From contig JAHDNF010000003.1 of the NCBI GenBank assembly GCA_018435605.1, positions 310,001 to 374,000 of the forward strand: a stretch of DNA of 64,000 nt, in the 5' to 3' direction. The stretch comes from a bacterium (GTDB lineage: Bacteria > Auribacterota > Auribacteria > Auribacterales > Auribacteraceae). Shown here piece after piece: positions 15,601 to 22,389 of the stretch. The first letter of the stretch is position 1. The number at the start of each line of letters is the position of its first letter. The notes beneath the pieces were generated by a model. The model had not been told where the DNA came from. It ran no database searches and saw only the letters and a program-made list of their open reading frames with translations. Made by a program: the position numbers and the translations under genes.

Positions 15601-18600
15601 CTATCGTCAACACATTTAACGCTCCTATAGTGAATGGTGTAGCAACAACGATGGTGAACCTTGGAGATGGAAATTACGGCCAATACACCCTGATCATAAC
15701 TGTTTCGGACAGATCAGGAAATACGCGGGTAGTAAACCTTCCTATGCAATATATTGAACCGACTGATGACACGGAAGGACCTGAAATCGTTATAACAGTA
15801 CCTCAGAACAATACTTTCATCAACACGCCTAATCTTGTTATACAAGGTTCTTGTGTTGATCGAAGCGGAGTTTCCGAGTTTAAGATTTCGATTGACGGAG
15901 TTGATTACACAGATATACCACCGGAAAATTACGATAATGAAGGTATGGGATCATTTTCTTATACAGTTTCGTTGGGTTCCGATGGACTTCATACGATATC
16001 TCTGATGGCGCGCGATATGACTTTGAATAACAATCAATCTATTGTCAACCTGCAAGTTACTCTTGACACCGTACCGCCTCTCACGGCGCCAACGGTTTCA
16101 GGGATAACTCCCGGTATACAAACCGGCGACGACGCCTTTTTGACCAACAACAGCAATATTCGTGTAATAGGATCCTATGAACCGGGATTTACGGTAACGG
16201 CTCAGAGCAGTATTGAAACAAAGAGCGCTACAGTATCTACAACAGGTATTTATCAAGTCGATATCAAGATTTCTTCAAGTACACAGCAGAATATAGAAGA
16301 TGTTATAACGCTGGTTGGTTTCGATAAAGCAGGTAATGCCAGTACGCAAATCAATCCGGATTTAAAAAAGGTGATTACAGTTGTCTATGATGGAATCAAA
16401 CCGACTGTTACTAATGTTGTTCCTGTAGACGGCTCTATTAATGTCGGACTTAATGAAACTATAACCGTGACATTTTCGGAAGCGATTCAGGCTGAGTCTT
16501 TGGGCGGTAATCAAGGAAACAGAATTTATGTTACGGATTCGCAAAACGTAAGATATGAAGGAGTATTGACTGTTGTTGCGGGTACGGAAGGCAAAGTCGC
16601 TTTGTACACACTTACCGAAGATTTATCTTTTGCAGACAGCGAACAGCTAACGATTACTATCGACGAAAATATTAAGGATATGGCGGGTAACAATCTGCAA
16701 ACTACATATACTACAGTTTTTTATACAGTGGATGAAACACCTCCTGCTGTACCGCAAATAACAAGCATATCACCCGGAACAATAATAAATGTACCTTCCA
16801 TTAATGTGGCGGTTAAAACCGATCCTGATACTAATGTTATTGTTTATTATGCAGATAACGATACACCTGTGGCTTTGCCATTCTATTCCTCAGGTTCACA
16901 GATCAACATAGAAATATTTGTGATAGAAAATGTAGTAAATAATTTTATGTTGCGTGCGAGAGATATGGCCGGCAACGAAAGCTCCACGTCAACCGTAATA
17001 ACGGTTACCCATGATAGTATACGACCGTCTATTTTGACTATTTCTCCGGATGAAACGGATACTACTCCGCTACCATACAACGCTATATTTCAAGTGGAAT
17101 TTGATGAAAGAATATCTCAAGATACGCTTGGAGCTGTTAGCTTGGCTAGCAATTCTGGGCCGATTGTCGCTACATATACTTTGGTTGCTAATTCTAGCGG
17201 TGTGCCGAATGCAACCGTGCGTATTGTTCCCACTAATCTGCTTAGCGACGGCGCGGTTGTAACTTTGACTATTACGGAAGATATCAAGGATATCGCAGGT
17301 AATAGCCCTGATTTCAGTGCCGAACCGGATGGCGTTAAAAAAGTTGTATATAATGTTCAAGATAACGTTCCTCCTGCTGTACCGGTTATTACCGCGTTAA
17401 GCGAACAGTCGCCAACAACCGCGTTAGAGGTTGTTGTTACCGGCACTACGGAACCCGGTGCAGATATACTCGTAAACGGTGGCGCTATTTCTGGAACTTT
17501 GGTTTTAGCCAGCAACAGCGATACCGGCGAGTTTTCGGTAACTGTTCCGCTACAAAGCGACAAAAATAATGTTATTACGATTAGATCTCGCGATAAAGCA
17601 GGCAACACGAGCGGCTCAGTAACGAGATCGATTTTCTCCGATCAAAAAGCGCCGTCGTTGTTGAGTATTATGCCTTCTGAAGGTTCGGCCATTCCTGCAT
17701 CGGGAGTATTTACACTTGTGTTCAGCGAGGCGATAAAGCAATCGACTTTAAGTGCGATAGTTATTATGCAACAGACTACACCGGTATCTTCTACAACGTC
17801 CGTTAATGAAGACGGTAATATTGTAAATATCACTTCGAGTAATCCTCTTGATACAACTATGCCGCATAGCTTGGTCATAGGTACCGGCGTTACGGATGAG
17901 GCTGGTAATCATTTTGCCGCGGAACGTGTTGTGGTGTATCAGACAAATGATCCTATAGTTCCTTCTAAACCGATTCTTACATCAGCGACTGAAAACTCCC
18001 CGACAACCGCTACAGAAGTCACTGTATCTGGATACGGCGAAAATTTCACACAAATAACAACTGTTCAAGCGGTGAAACTAGGCGGTGGAGTAGTTGCGGA
18101 AGTTTTGGCTGGCGCGGATTCACTCTTTAATATCACAATACCGTTGGAAACCAATAAACTGAACAGTTTTAGGATTCGCGGCAAACGTCCTTCGGGCAAT
18201 CTCGGACAACCAGTGGATTTCTCAATTGTGCAAGACATAGCCGGACCTCAGATAACTATTCTTGCACCGTCCGCCGGTGTTGTTCTTCCTTCCGACTCGG
18301 TTACGTTGGTAGCCAATATTAAAGATGCGAGTACGCTCTCATCTTGTAAAGTAAATGGTGTCGAAAAGATATTGAATGTCGATAAGAACGGGTATCTGAA
18401 CACTATTGTAGAAAATATAACAGATCAGATGTTGTTGACTATTGAGGCGTCTGATGTAGTAAATAATAAATCTACCGAATCTATTCAATTATCGGTTAAC
18501 ATTGAAGATCCCGCTACGGAAATGAATCCTCCGGTTATATCAATAATTTATCCCACGCAAGGTATGCATTTTGACGGCCAGTCGATAAGTGTAATGGGTA

Positions 18601-21600
18601 CTGTTGAAGACGCAAACGATATAAGCATGATAACCGTTGACGGTACAAAAGTAACTACGCCGTCTACGTTCCCGACTGCTTCGGCTTATTATACTTCCAC
18701 TGCTAAATTGGTTGACGGCGCCAATGTCATAACCGTAAACGCATGGGACATTAACAATAATATGGGAACAGCCACAGTAACAATCGATGTGGATATCGCT
18801 CCGCCTTCGATCACCATAACCAGCCCGCAATTTGAGGGTATTTTTACTGAATCCAATGTAACTATAAGCGGTTTGGTAACAGATTCTAACGGTATTCTTG
18901 AATTTACAATGGATGATATCCCAGTTGCTTACGATGAAAGCGGGCATTTTTCGGCTAACCTGAACATCTCGGTAGGGGCCAACAAAATACAGTTTAAAGC
19001 TACTGACGTAGCGGGTAATATTACTGAACTGGAATGGATAGTATACTATGATGTTATAGGCCCTGTGGTTCAATCTATCAGTCCGGCAGACGGCGAAACA
19101 GGTGTTCCCTTCAGTGCGGTTGTCCATATTCAATTTGACGAACGACTTGCCCCTGAAACCGTTTCCACGGATACTGTGAAACTTGTGTATCTGGATGATA
19201 TCGGAGACGAGATTAAAGAGTTGACCGGTAATGTTACGCTTGACAGAGATGTAGTGGTGTTTTCACCTAATACACTTCTTGCGCCGGGCGCTACATACAG
19301 GGTGAAAATACTTAACGGTATTACCGATCTTATAGGATTTCCTTTGCAGTCACCTATCAGTACTGTATTTACAGTAGATACGCAGATAACCATGTTGTGC
19401 GGTATGGTTATAGATCCCGATACAGGAGAAGGTATATATAACGCCAATGTTTCTATTATTGGCACCGGTATTTCCATGAAAACTGATAAACTTGGTAACT
19501 TCAATATTCGACGGGCGACTATACCGGCAGGACTTCAACTTATTCATGTTGACGGCTCGACCGCTATTCATAACGATAATATAGTTTTCGCTGAAAACAG
19601 ATTTGAACACATGATATTAACGAATCAGATCAATAATGTAAACAAAGCTATTTATTTGCCGCGATTGAACCCGCTGTCCACCGAATATGTAAACGGCCTG
19701 ACAGAACAGGTCATTACCTTTAACGATACTATTACAGGTGCGTTTGACGATGCGCCTATTCCCGATAGATTTTCAATGACAGTGCCGGCCGGTGCACTAG
19801 AGTTTCCAAATGGTTCGACCAGCGGGGCGATAAGCGCGAGTATAGTACATGAAATGTTTTTACCGAATCCGGAAGTTAGCCCTGCATTTTCAGTACCTGT
19901 TGTAACAGCAGTTTGGTTTCATCCGTTCGGTATTAAATGTAATGAGCCTGTTAAAGTGAGCCTGCCTTTCCCGAGCGACCGGGGAGAAACCGGTATCAAC
20001 CCTGGTGATCGTTTCATGATTATAAGTTATAATTCGGAAACATGTAAATGGGAAGACGTAGGTTACGGTCATGCCAATGACGATGTTACAGTTCTTGAAA
20101 TGGCGGAAGGTTTTGGTCTTACCGAGCTTACAATTGTTGCTATGTTGCCTATAGCGATTAGTCAGCCGCTGGAAAACGAACTGCGCGTAATGCATAAAAA
20201 ATATTATGGAGGTCAAGGCGAAGATCAATTTATCGGTCTGTTGCTCGAACTTATGGTAGCAATATCAATTATGGCCATGATGACTCCGTTGTCTATTGTC
20301 GGTTGGTCGGTTCAGCAGGCTAAACCCGGTACTCAACAGGATAGGATATACTACTCAGGCGCTATGTGTAAGGTTTCCAATGAATGGCGGGCCAAGCCGT
20401 CAGGTTATGAAGGGCGCGTGTTTAGCCATCAGTATTATCCACTGTTTCCGAGTCTAATATGGCTTATGGTTTGTATGGCGCTTAACTATCCGGTCAACTG
20501 TACGGTTGATGTGGAATGGGTCTCAAGCAGAACAGGGTCGTCAGGTATTCGTAATTTGCCTGTTTGCAGTTACACGCTGGAACATTCCGCATTTAATACC
20601 AGTTTTCATACCGTTAGAAACCCATTTCCTCTTATTATAGATGTTTGGGGGTATAGCGGCGATATCAGGTTTATAGGCGATGACGGCAATCCGACGCCAA
20701 ATCCTCCAACAGCTCCGGCTACCAGTCCGTGGATCGGTGTTTATAGTGATGCTCAGCAGTTTGACGGCGGGGCTTCCGGTATAGTCGATGGAGATCCCGT
20801 GGCATCGACAAGGTTGATCTATGGGCCGCTCGACAGCACATCCGGTTTATGGTGGAAAAGCTACAGCGGAGCTACAATAAAATCTAATATGTGGGCCGTC
20901 GGCAGAAGACAACCTATATATGGCGCGGATGGCGGTGTGGTGAACCAGACATGGCGTTCTTATATATATCCGGGTAAAGATATACGTGTGTTATGTAAGG
21001 CAGGTGATAATTATGTCGGCGATAATTATACTGTGGCTCCGTATCCACAGGTCAGTACGACAACAGGCAACATTACTAATGTTAATATGTATTGTAATGT
21101 TACCATAGGCAAACTTAATGTGGATTGTTATATATCACGACAATATATTACAACTACAACCACAGGTACTTTAATTTCCGAGCAAATCTTGCCATATCAG
21201 GGTATAGCTTCTACATGTGATACTAAATTGGTTTTATATACCGGTATGACCCTTGCGAACGGTAAAACGGCGCCTGCGGGTAATTATGATCTGCAGGGGC
21301 AGATATCGTATCCGGGTGGTACTACTAATTTGAATGTAAAACCTGGTGGAGGTACTCCTTGGGTTGCAGTGGGACACCCTCAACCGGGTACATATACAGT
21401 GAAGGTATCTTCAAACGGCAACTGGGGTGAATCTGATTTGTTGTATATCAATTTAAAATCAAAACAGCAAGCGCCTGAAGCGACTCCGCCTGTTGTAGAG
21501 CGACCGCAGGCGCGAACCGGAGGCCGAGGCGTTTATACGGCTCCGACAGGGACTCAGGAAGGTGATTCACGCAGGGTAACGCCTGCTCCTGCGGCGGATA

Positions 21601-22316
21601 CTGATAGAAAAGAATATACTATTGTTGTAGTAGAACCTATTATGTTCTCGAGTTGCGGGGCTGGATCATGCGATGCGAAAGCGTATTATGTGAATTTTTC
21701 TCAATTTCATCAGAGCGGCGACCCGAATATGCTGGCCAGCTTACCTGTAAATCCTGAAGATATATTTAACGTTGCTGAACCGAAAATAACTATAGATCAT
21801 TATAAGAAAGTAGCTACAAAGGTTGAAATCAAATTAAACTCACGATCGCTTATAACGGGCGCGGAGGCCAAACCAGGTATTTTATTCAGACTTACTCAAG
21901 TTGGTTTGCCGTATGTGCTTACCCGTAAATTACCCGCTAATTTTGTCACGCGGACTCCTATGGATCCGGATGGCGGCGCTTCACCTGAGTGGGCTGTATA
22001 TTCTACGGGTGTAGTAACTGCGATATACCCTGATTTTGCACCTAAGCCATCAATGTTTACGCTTGATACTAAAGTATCAGGGGTAACTATAGTTTTAGAT
22101 ATAGTTCCTCCTCCGCCAGCTTATGCCGGCGATTTGACTAATATAACACGATATTTTGACTTCCTTGAAGCCGAACGCGAAGCGATTTTCCAGAAAAGAT
22201 ATTGGCTGATTGAAATTATAGATAGAAATACCATGTTGAATACTGAGTCATCAGGAGTCAACTATCAGGACAGCGTATATAACTTGATTGAAAAAGTTAT
22301 AATTTATGTTGAATAA
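9654..22316 (+). CDS. Giant secreted multi-domain Ig-like protein (giant 1, 4,220 residues)
   Basis: 4,220 residues. The signal peptide has core GGLLFVVLIGLILF and predicted cleavage after AYA (residues 33-35). In order: four ~100-residue repeats with 'GKPY...PGE...F.NP' signatures (~63-507), OmpL47-type Ig repeats (~508-1479), glucodextranase-type Ig repeats (~1480-2247), SbsA/Big_5 domains alternating with Ig (~2248-3240), a carboxypeptidase-regulatory-like domain (~3243-3340), a ZU5-like domain (~3363-3505) and a unique ~715-residue C-terminal region. No LPXTG, PEP-CTERM or type IX tail is seen, so anchoring is unknown. Domain types indicate an extracellular structural or adhesive role; no enzyme motif is visible. 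The stop (22314-22316) overlaps the next RBS, so it is co-transcribed with the downstream giant. Function is inferred only. Confidence 0.9.
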   Translation: MSVHPNKVVCGGLLFVVLIGLILFPPVSLQIPAYADVPLKEMESLGTRLRHRTISMDTNRVTKKTKCNISVVNLSHDPVYPPIRLVIDSISAPSVTLSSPDGSMNGKPYIEISEASLADGVLDPGEEHPLLLTFDNPGEVKFSYAVSFYGHMALKELTFAAVGTTPRLMVNSNISVRIISIRVDRARGGVEYRVSLRNTGNEDIFCPIRIVVDSITNPAVALADNYGVMDGFPYVVVEDEIADGVLSPGEESDPIWLYFSDPPLAKFGFTSKTHGFKAYYYDVTSQLNVLLEDLGVVTGVNTFSVNISNTTLSAINGPVRMKITGMTVAGVPFTGDIASLVSSKSGVVAGIPYQIIVPGQNQIGAGQSTSVNMLVGNTSGEPLGFTLEFEALYHPLDVLTGVSVNLGSPVNNAGAGTTAITATLLNTGSQAVVSPMMLILDSVNISTVELQGISGYIQGKPFIEVDIPQGMLYSQESQEVQLVFANPQQAAFTPVMVVQGVQSVAVADNQPPVSQYVYAYHDQWVNQNEVAVSLSATDDVSGVKAIYYRINGGAIQEYTGLLVFSISAVARTITFWAEDNAGNVESPAKQVIVKLDKDAPHTSYVFPGEGTWLTQNTTISLTADDLFIGNELSGVLNINYKVGDAGTVQTVAGTSVQVSITAEGQYPVYFWAVDNAGNIEQQQTVMVWMDKTAPITGFTYAAAGQWTNQPANIQLTAQDAVSGVAVIHYIINGVEYTGSNIQISESGEYDVTCWSVDVAGNIETPAHQISVKIDNQSPNVAHNFTATGQWLTADTIVTITADDIYQGASLTGVQSVSYKIGDAGTVQTIAGASAQVSVTAEGQYPVYFWAIDNAGNESAHGSFVVWMDKTAPTTSFSYPYDGQWTSQPANIQLIAEDAVSGIAAIYYTIDGNQFTGNLIQISSPGDYAVTCWSVDNAGNVETPVHQFNVKIDDQLPTVNHNFQYSAQWITADTLVTLTASSGNVPILNIQYKIGETGTVETVSGSTAQVQISQEGQYPVYFWANNTEGASSAQNNFIVWMDKTAPITGFTYAAAGQWTNQPANIQLTAQDAVSGVAVIHYTINGVEYTGSNIQISESGEYDVTCWSVDVAGNVETPAHQISVKIDSQSPNVAHNFNATGQWLTANTVVTVTADDLYQGMELSGVQSVSYKIGDAGTVQTIAGASAQVSVNVEGQYPVYFWAVDNVGNESAHGSFVVWMDKTAPVTTAVYANNGIWVTEDASISLTAEDSVSGVAQTYYSINGAESVYTGSPITITQAGEYFVNYWSVDNAGNIESKYANQVIVRIDRTAPTTTTSSDAINNVWVNYPVNITLIPNDPEGNLAQTYFIVNGGATQTGTQVNIPNDGIHTVQYWSADTLNNTEAEKSLTIKIDTKKPVTTDNYDGTVIGDVTITLTATDENGSIPVSGLKATRYTINGGSTVTGTSIFLPGTGMYNVQYWSEDNAGNIENKHTLNIAFTTAPVLFITTPVNGFTTTGETVNIFGEIDNDSPVTITCNNVAGTVTGNQFQILGLPLQEGQVYYSVEAENVAGLKTTRYVLIIKDTTAPVVTITSPANGTTLAATTVNITGSVQETNATYYLEKSSGPDQQLTIQSDGTFTIASYPIVEGTNILSFYGIDALGNNGKTKGTQTKITIISDLTPPTMTLQVALYDAQTDLPRAPQTVNGADVTYYNQVGKLDISGQVGEATATVRINGIDVPVQADGTFSRTGITMALAEGQEGLVTIGARDAVQNLNRVYVRIIKDTTGPEIFVTSFTDGQITNDPAPKTVTGVARGTTQVTVNGQTVAVADERFTFNNWAIAQGVNTLSVSGSDSIGNITSISRNLILDSIAPDAPILLTPSVQTFYSNQDRVSIHGTAEPNSVVMFTGGALNVEENAGVGGLFTRNVFLNTNTTNNIQVRQRDVAGNISAPASLIVIHDNRRPVLQVSSPTYSITDSFQVLVSANVSDDVALTDSIKIEVSSNGSIVNTFNAPIVNGVATTMVNLGDGNYGQYTLIITVSDRSGNTRVVNLPMQYIEPTDDTEGPEIVITVPQNNTFINTPNLVIQGSCVDRSGVSEFKISIDGVDYTDIPPENYDNEGMGSFSYTVSLGSDGLHTISLMARDMTLNNNQSIVNLQVTLDTVPPLTAPTVSGITPGIQTGDDAFLTNNSNIRVIGSYEPGFTVTAQSSIETKSATVSTTGIYQVDIKISSSTQQNIEDVITLVGFDKAGNASTQINPDLKKVITVVYDGIKPTVTNVVPVDGSINVGLNETITVTFSEAIQAESLGGNQGNRIYVTDSQNVRYEGVLTVVAGTEGKVALYTLTEDLSFADSEQLTITIDENIKDMAGNNLQTTYTTVFYTVDETPPAVPQITSISPGTIINVPSINVAVKTDPDTNVIVYYADNDTPVALPFYSSGSQINIEIFVIENVVNNFMLRARDMAGNESSTSTVITVTHDSIRPSILTISPDETDTTPLPYNAIFQVEFDERISQDTLGAVSLASNSGPIVATYTLVANSSGVPNATVRIVPTNLLSDGAVVTLTITEDIKDIAGNSPDFSAEPDGVKKVVYNVQDNVPPAVPVITALSEQSPTTALEVVVTGTTEPGADILVNGGAISGTLVLASNSDTGEFSVTVPLQSDKNNVITIRSRDKAGNTSGSVTRSIFSDQKAPSLLSIMPSEGSAIPASGVFTLVFSEAIKQSTLSAIVIMQQTTPVSSTTSVNEDGNIVNITSSNPLDTTMPHSLVIGTGVTDEAGNHFAAERVVVYQTNDPIVPSKPILTSATENSPTTATEVTVSGYGENFTQITTVQAVKLGGGVVAEVLAGADSLFNITIPLETNKLNSFRIRGKRPSGNLGQPVDFSIVQDIAGPQITILAPSAGVVLPSDSVTLVANIKDASTLSSCKVNGVEKILNVDKNGYLNTIVENITDQMLLTIEASDVVNNKSTESIQLSVNIEDPATEMNPPVISIIYPTQGMHFDGQSISVMGTVEDANDISMITVDGTKVTTPSTFPTASAYYTSTAKLVDGANVITVNAWDINNNMGTATVTIDVDIAPPSITITSPQFEGIFTESNVTISGLVTDSNGILEFTMDDIPVAYDESGHFSANLNISVGANKIQFKATDVAGNITELEWIVYYDVIGPVVQSISPADGETGVPFSAVVHIQFDERLAPETVSTDTVKLVYLDDIGDEIKELTGNVTLDRDVVVFSPNTLLAPGATYRVKILNGITDLIGFPLQSPISTVFTVDTQITMLCGMVIDPDTGEGIYNANVSIIGTGISMKTDKLGNFNIRRATIPAGLQLIHVDGSTAIHNDNIVFAENRFEHMILTNQINNVNKAIYLPRLNPLSTEYVNGLTEQVITFNDTITGAFDDAPIPDRFSMTVPAGALEFPNGSTSGAISASIVHEMFLPNPEVSPAFSVPVVTAVWFHPFGIKCNEPVKVSLPFPSDRGETGINPGDRFMIISYNSETCKWEDVGYGHANDDVTVLEMAEGFGLTELTIVAMLPIAISQPLENELRVMHKKYYGGQGEDQFIGLLLELMVAISIMAMMTPLSIVGWSVQQAKPGTQQDRIYYSGAMCKVSNEWRAKPSGYEGRVFSHQYYPLFPSLIWLMVCMALNYPVNCTVDVEWVSSRTGSSGIRNLPVCSYTLEHSAFNTSFHTVRNPFPLIIDVWGYSGDIRFIGDDGNPTPNPPTAPATSPWIGVYSDAQQFDGGASGIVDGDPVASTRLIYGPLDSTSGLWWKSYSGATIKSNMWAVGRRQPIYGADGGVVNQTWRSYIYPGKDIRVLCKAGDNYVGDNYTVAPYPQVSTTTGNITNVNMYCNVTIGKLNVDCYISRQYITTTTTGTLISEQILPYQGIASTCDTKLVLYTGMTLANGKTAPAGNYDLQGQISYPGGTTNLNVKPGGGTPWVAVGHPQPGTYTVKVSSNGNWGESDLLYINLKSKQQAPEATPPVVERPQARTGGRGVYTAPTGTQEGDSRRVTPAPAADTDRKEYTIVVVEPIMFSSCGAGSCDAKAYYVNFSQFHQSGDPNMLASLPVNPEDIFNVAEPKITIDHYKKVATKVEIKLNSRSLITGAEAKPGILFRLTQVGLPYVLTRKLPANFVTRTPMDPDGGASPEWAVYSTGVVTAIYPDFAPKPSMFTLDTKVSGVTIVLDIVPPPPAYAGDLTNITRYFDFLEAEREAIFQKRYWLIEIIDRNTMLNTESSGVNYQDSVYNLIEKVIIYVE
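9840..11175 (+). repeat. Four-copy ~100-residue N-terminal repeat of giant 1
   Basis: Four divergent copies (about 9840-10150, 10165-10510, 10515-10860 and 10860-11175). They share the order: hydrophobic strand with VIDSI, a 'GKPYIEV' or 'GFPYVVV' turn, 'DG.L.PGE' and 'L.F.NP..A.F'. The same layout occurs in other bacterial exported proteins, but I cannot give it a firm family name. It is likely an Ig-like beta-sandwich. Confidence 0.6.
11715..12268 (+). repeat. Near-identical intragenic repeat, copy A
   Basis: Matches 12768-13321 at a constant offset of 1,053 bp (351 codons). The first ~310 nt differ at only about ten positions by eye; later parts diverge more. It covers one alternating pair of Ig sub-types. 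It points to recent duplication or gene conversion that keeps the frame. Confidence 0.85.
12768..13321 (+). repeat. Near-identical intragenic repeat, copy B
   Basis: Second copy of the 11715-12268 block, offset 1,053 bp. Differences in the first 310 nt are mostly third-position changes, which suggests the protein sequence is maintained after duplication. Confidence 0.85.
14091..16395 (+). repeat. Glucodextranase-type Ig-like repeats of giant 1
   Basis: About eight ~85-100-residue units beginning 'TAPVVTITSPANGTTL' or similar. They carry 'V.I.GSV', 'N.I....DGTF......L.EG.N' and 'A.D..GN' signatures typical of bacterial Ig-like domains that follow PKD/FN3-like arrays. No catalytic residues are apparent. 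Confidence 0.7.
16396..19375 (+). repeat. SbsA/Big_5 and Ig-like domains of giant 1
   Basis: Big_5 signatures 'P.V....P.DG...V....I.V.FSE.I' occur at about 16395, 17020, 17650 and 19050, each ending in 'I.D.AGN' or 'ITDLIG'. They alternate with Ig domains of the 'PAVP.I.........N..V.V...TEPG' type and three TSP-type Ig domains (about 18235-19040). Confidence 0.7.
19376..19675 (+). other. Carboxypeptidase-regulatory-like domain of giant 1
   Basis: The segment CGMVIDPDTGEGIYNANV...GTGISMKTDKLGNFNIRR has the 'G.V.D..TG..I..A.V.......T...G.F.I' pattern of CarboxypepD_reg/transthyretin-like beta-sandwiches. It marks the switch from the Ig arrays to the C-terminal part. Confidence 0.65.
19740..20160 (+). 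other. ZU5-like domain of giant 1
   Basis: The segment DRFSMTVPAGALEFPNG followed by P..V.V.L.PF and 'FMIISYNSETCKWEDVG' resembles ZU5-type domains seen in large bacterial surface proteins after a regulatory-like domain. The assignment is by pattern only. Confidence 0.45.
20161..22313 (+). other. Unique C-terminal region of giant 1
   Basis: About 715 residues without a recognised family. A hydrophobic run at ~20230-20310 (GLLLELMVAISIMAMM) and another at ~20452-20490 (LIWLMVCMALNY) could be membrane or amphipathic segments. A Pro/Ala-rich linker near 21470-21600 precedes a final ~230-residue globular part containing CGAGSC and ending in a charged helix. No known sorting signal is seen. Confidence 0.5.
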
Positions 22317-22329
22317 AGGAGATATAAGA

Positions 22330-22389
22330 ATGAAACTTATAAATAAGCTCAAATATACCATAATTATTAACAAAGGAGTTCTACAATGA
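22330..22389 (+). CDS. Possible 19-codon ORF between the giants (coupling peptide)
   Basis: ATG at 22330 with AAGGAG (22316-22321) 8 nt upstream encodes MKLINKLKYTIIINKGVLQ. Its TGA (22387-22389) overlaps the ATG of giant 2 as ATGA. Giant 2 also has its own AAGGAG (22373-22378). The arrangement is typical of translational coupling. The peptide resembles nothing known, and the ORF may act only in cis. Confidence 0.45.
   Translation: MKLINKLKYTIIINKGVLQ
22373..22378 (+). promoter_or_regulatory. Shine-Dalgarno of giant 2
   Basis: AAGGAG lies 7 nt upstream of ATG 22386, inside the 19-codon ORF. Confidence 0.8.

Noticed and set aside
20161-22316. LPXTG, PEP-CTERM or type IX sorting tail on giant 1
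   Set aside because: The C-terminus ends in a charged helix (LIEKVIIYVE) without any of these signals.
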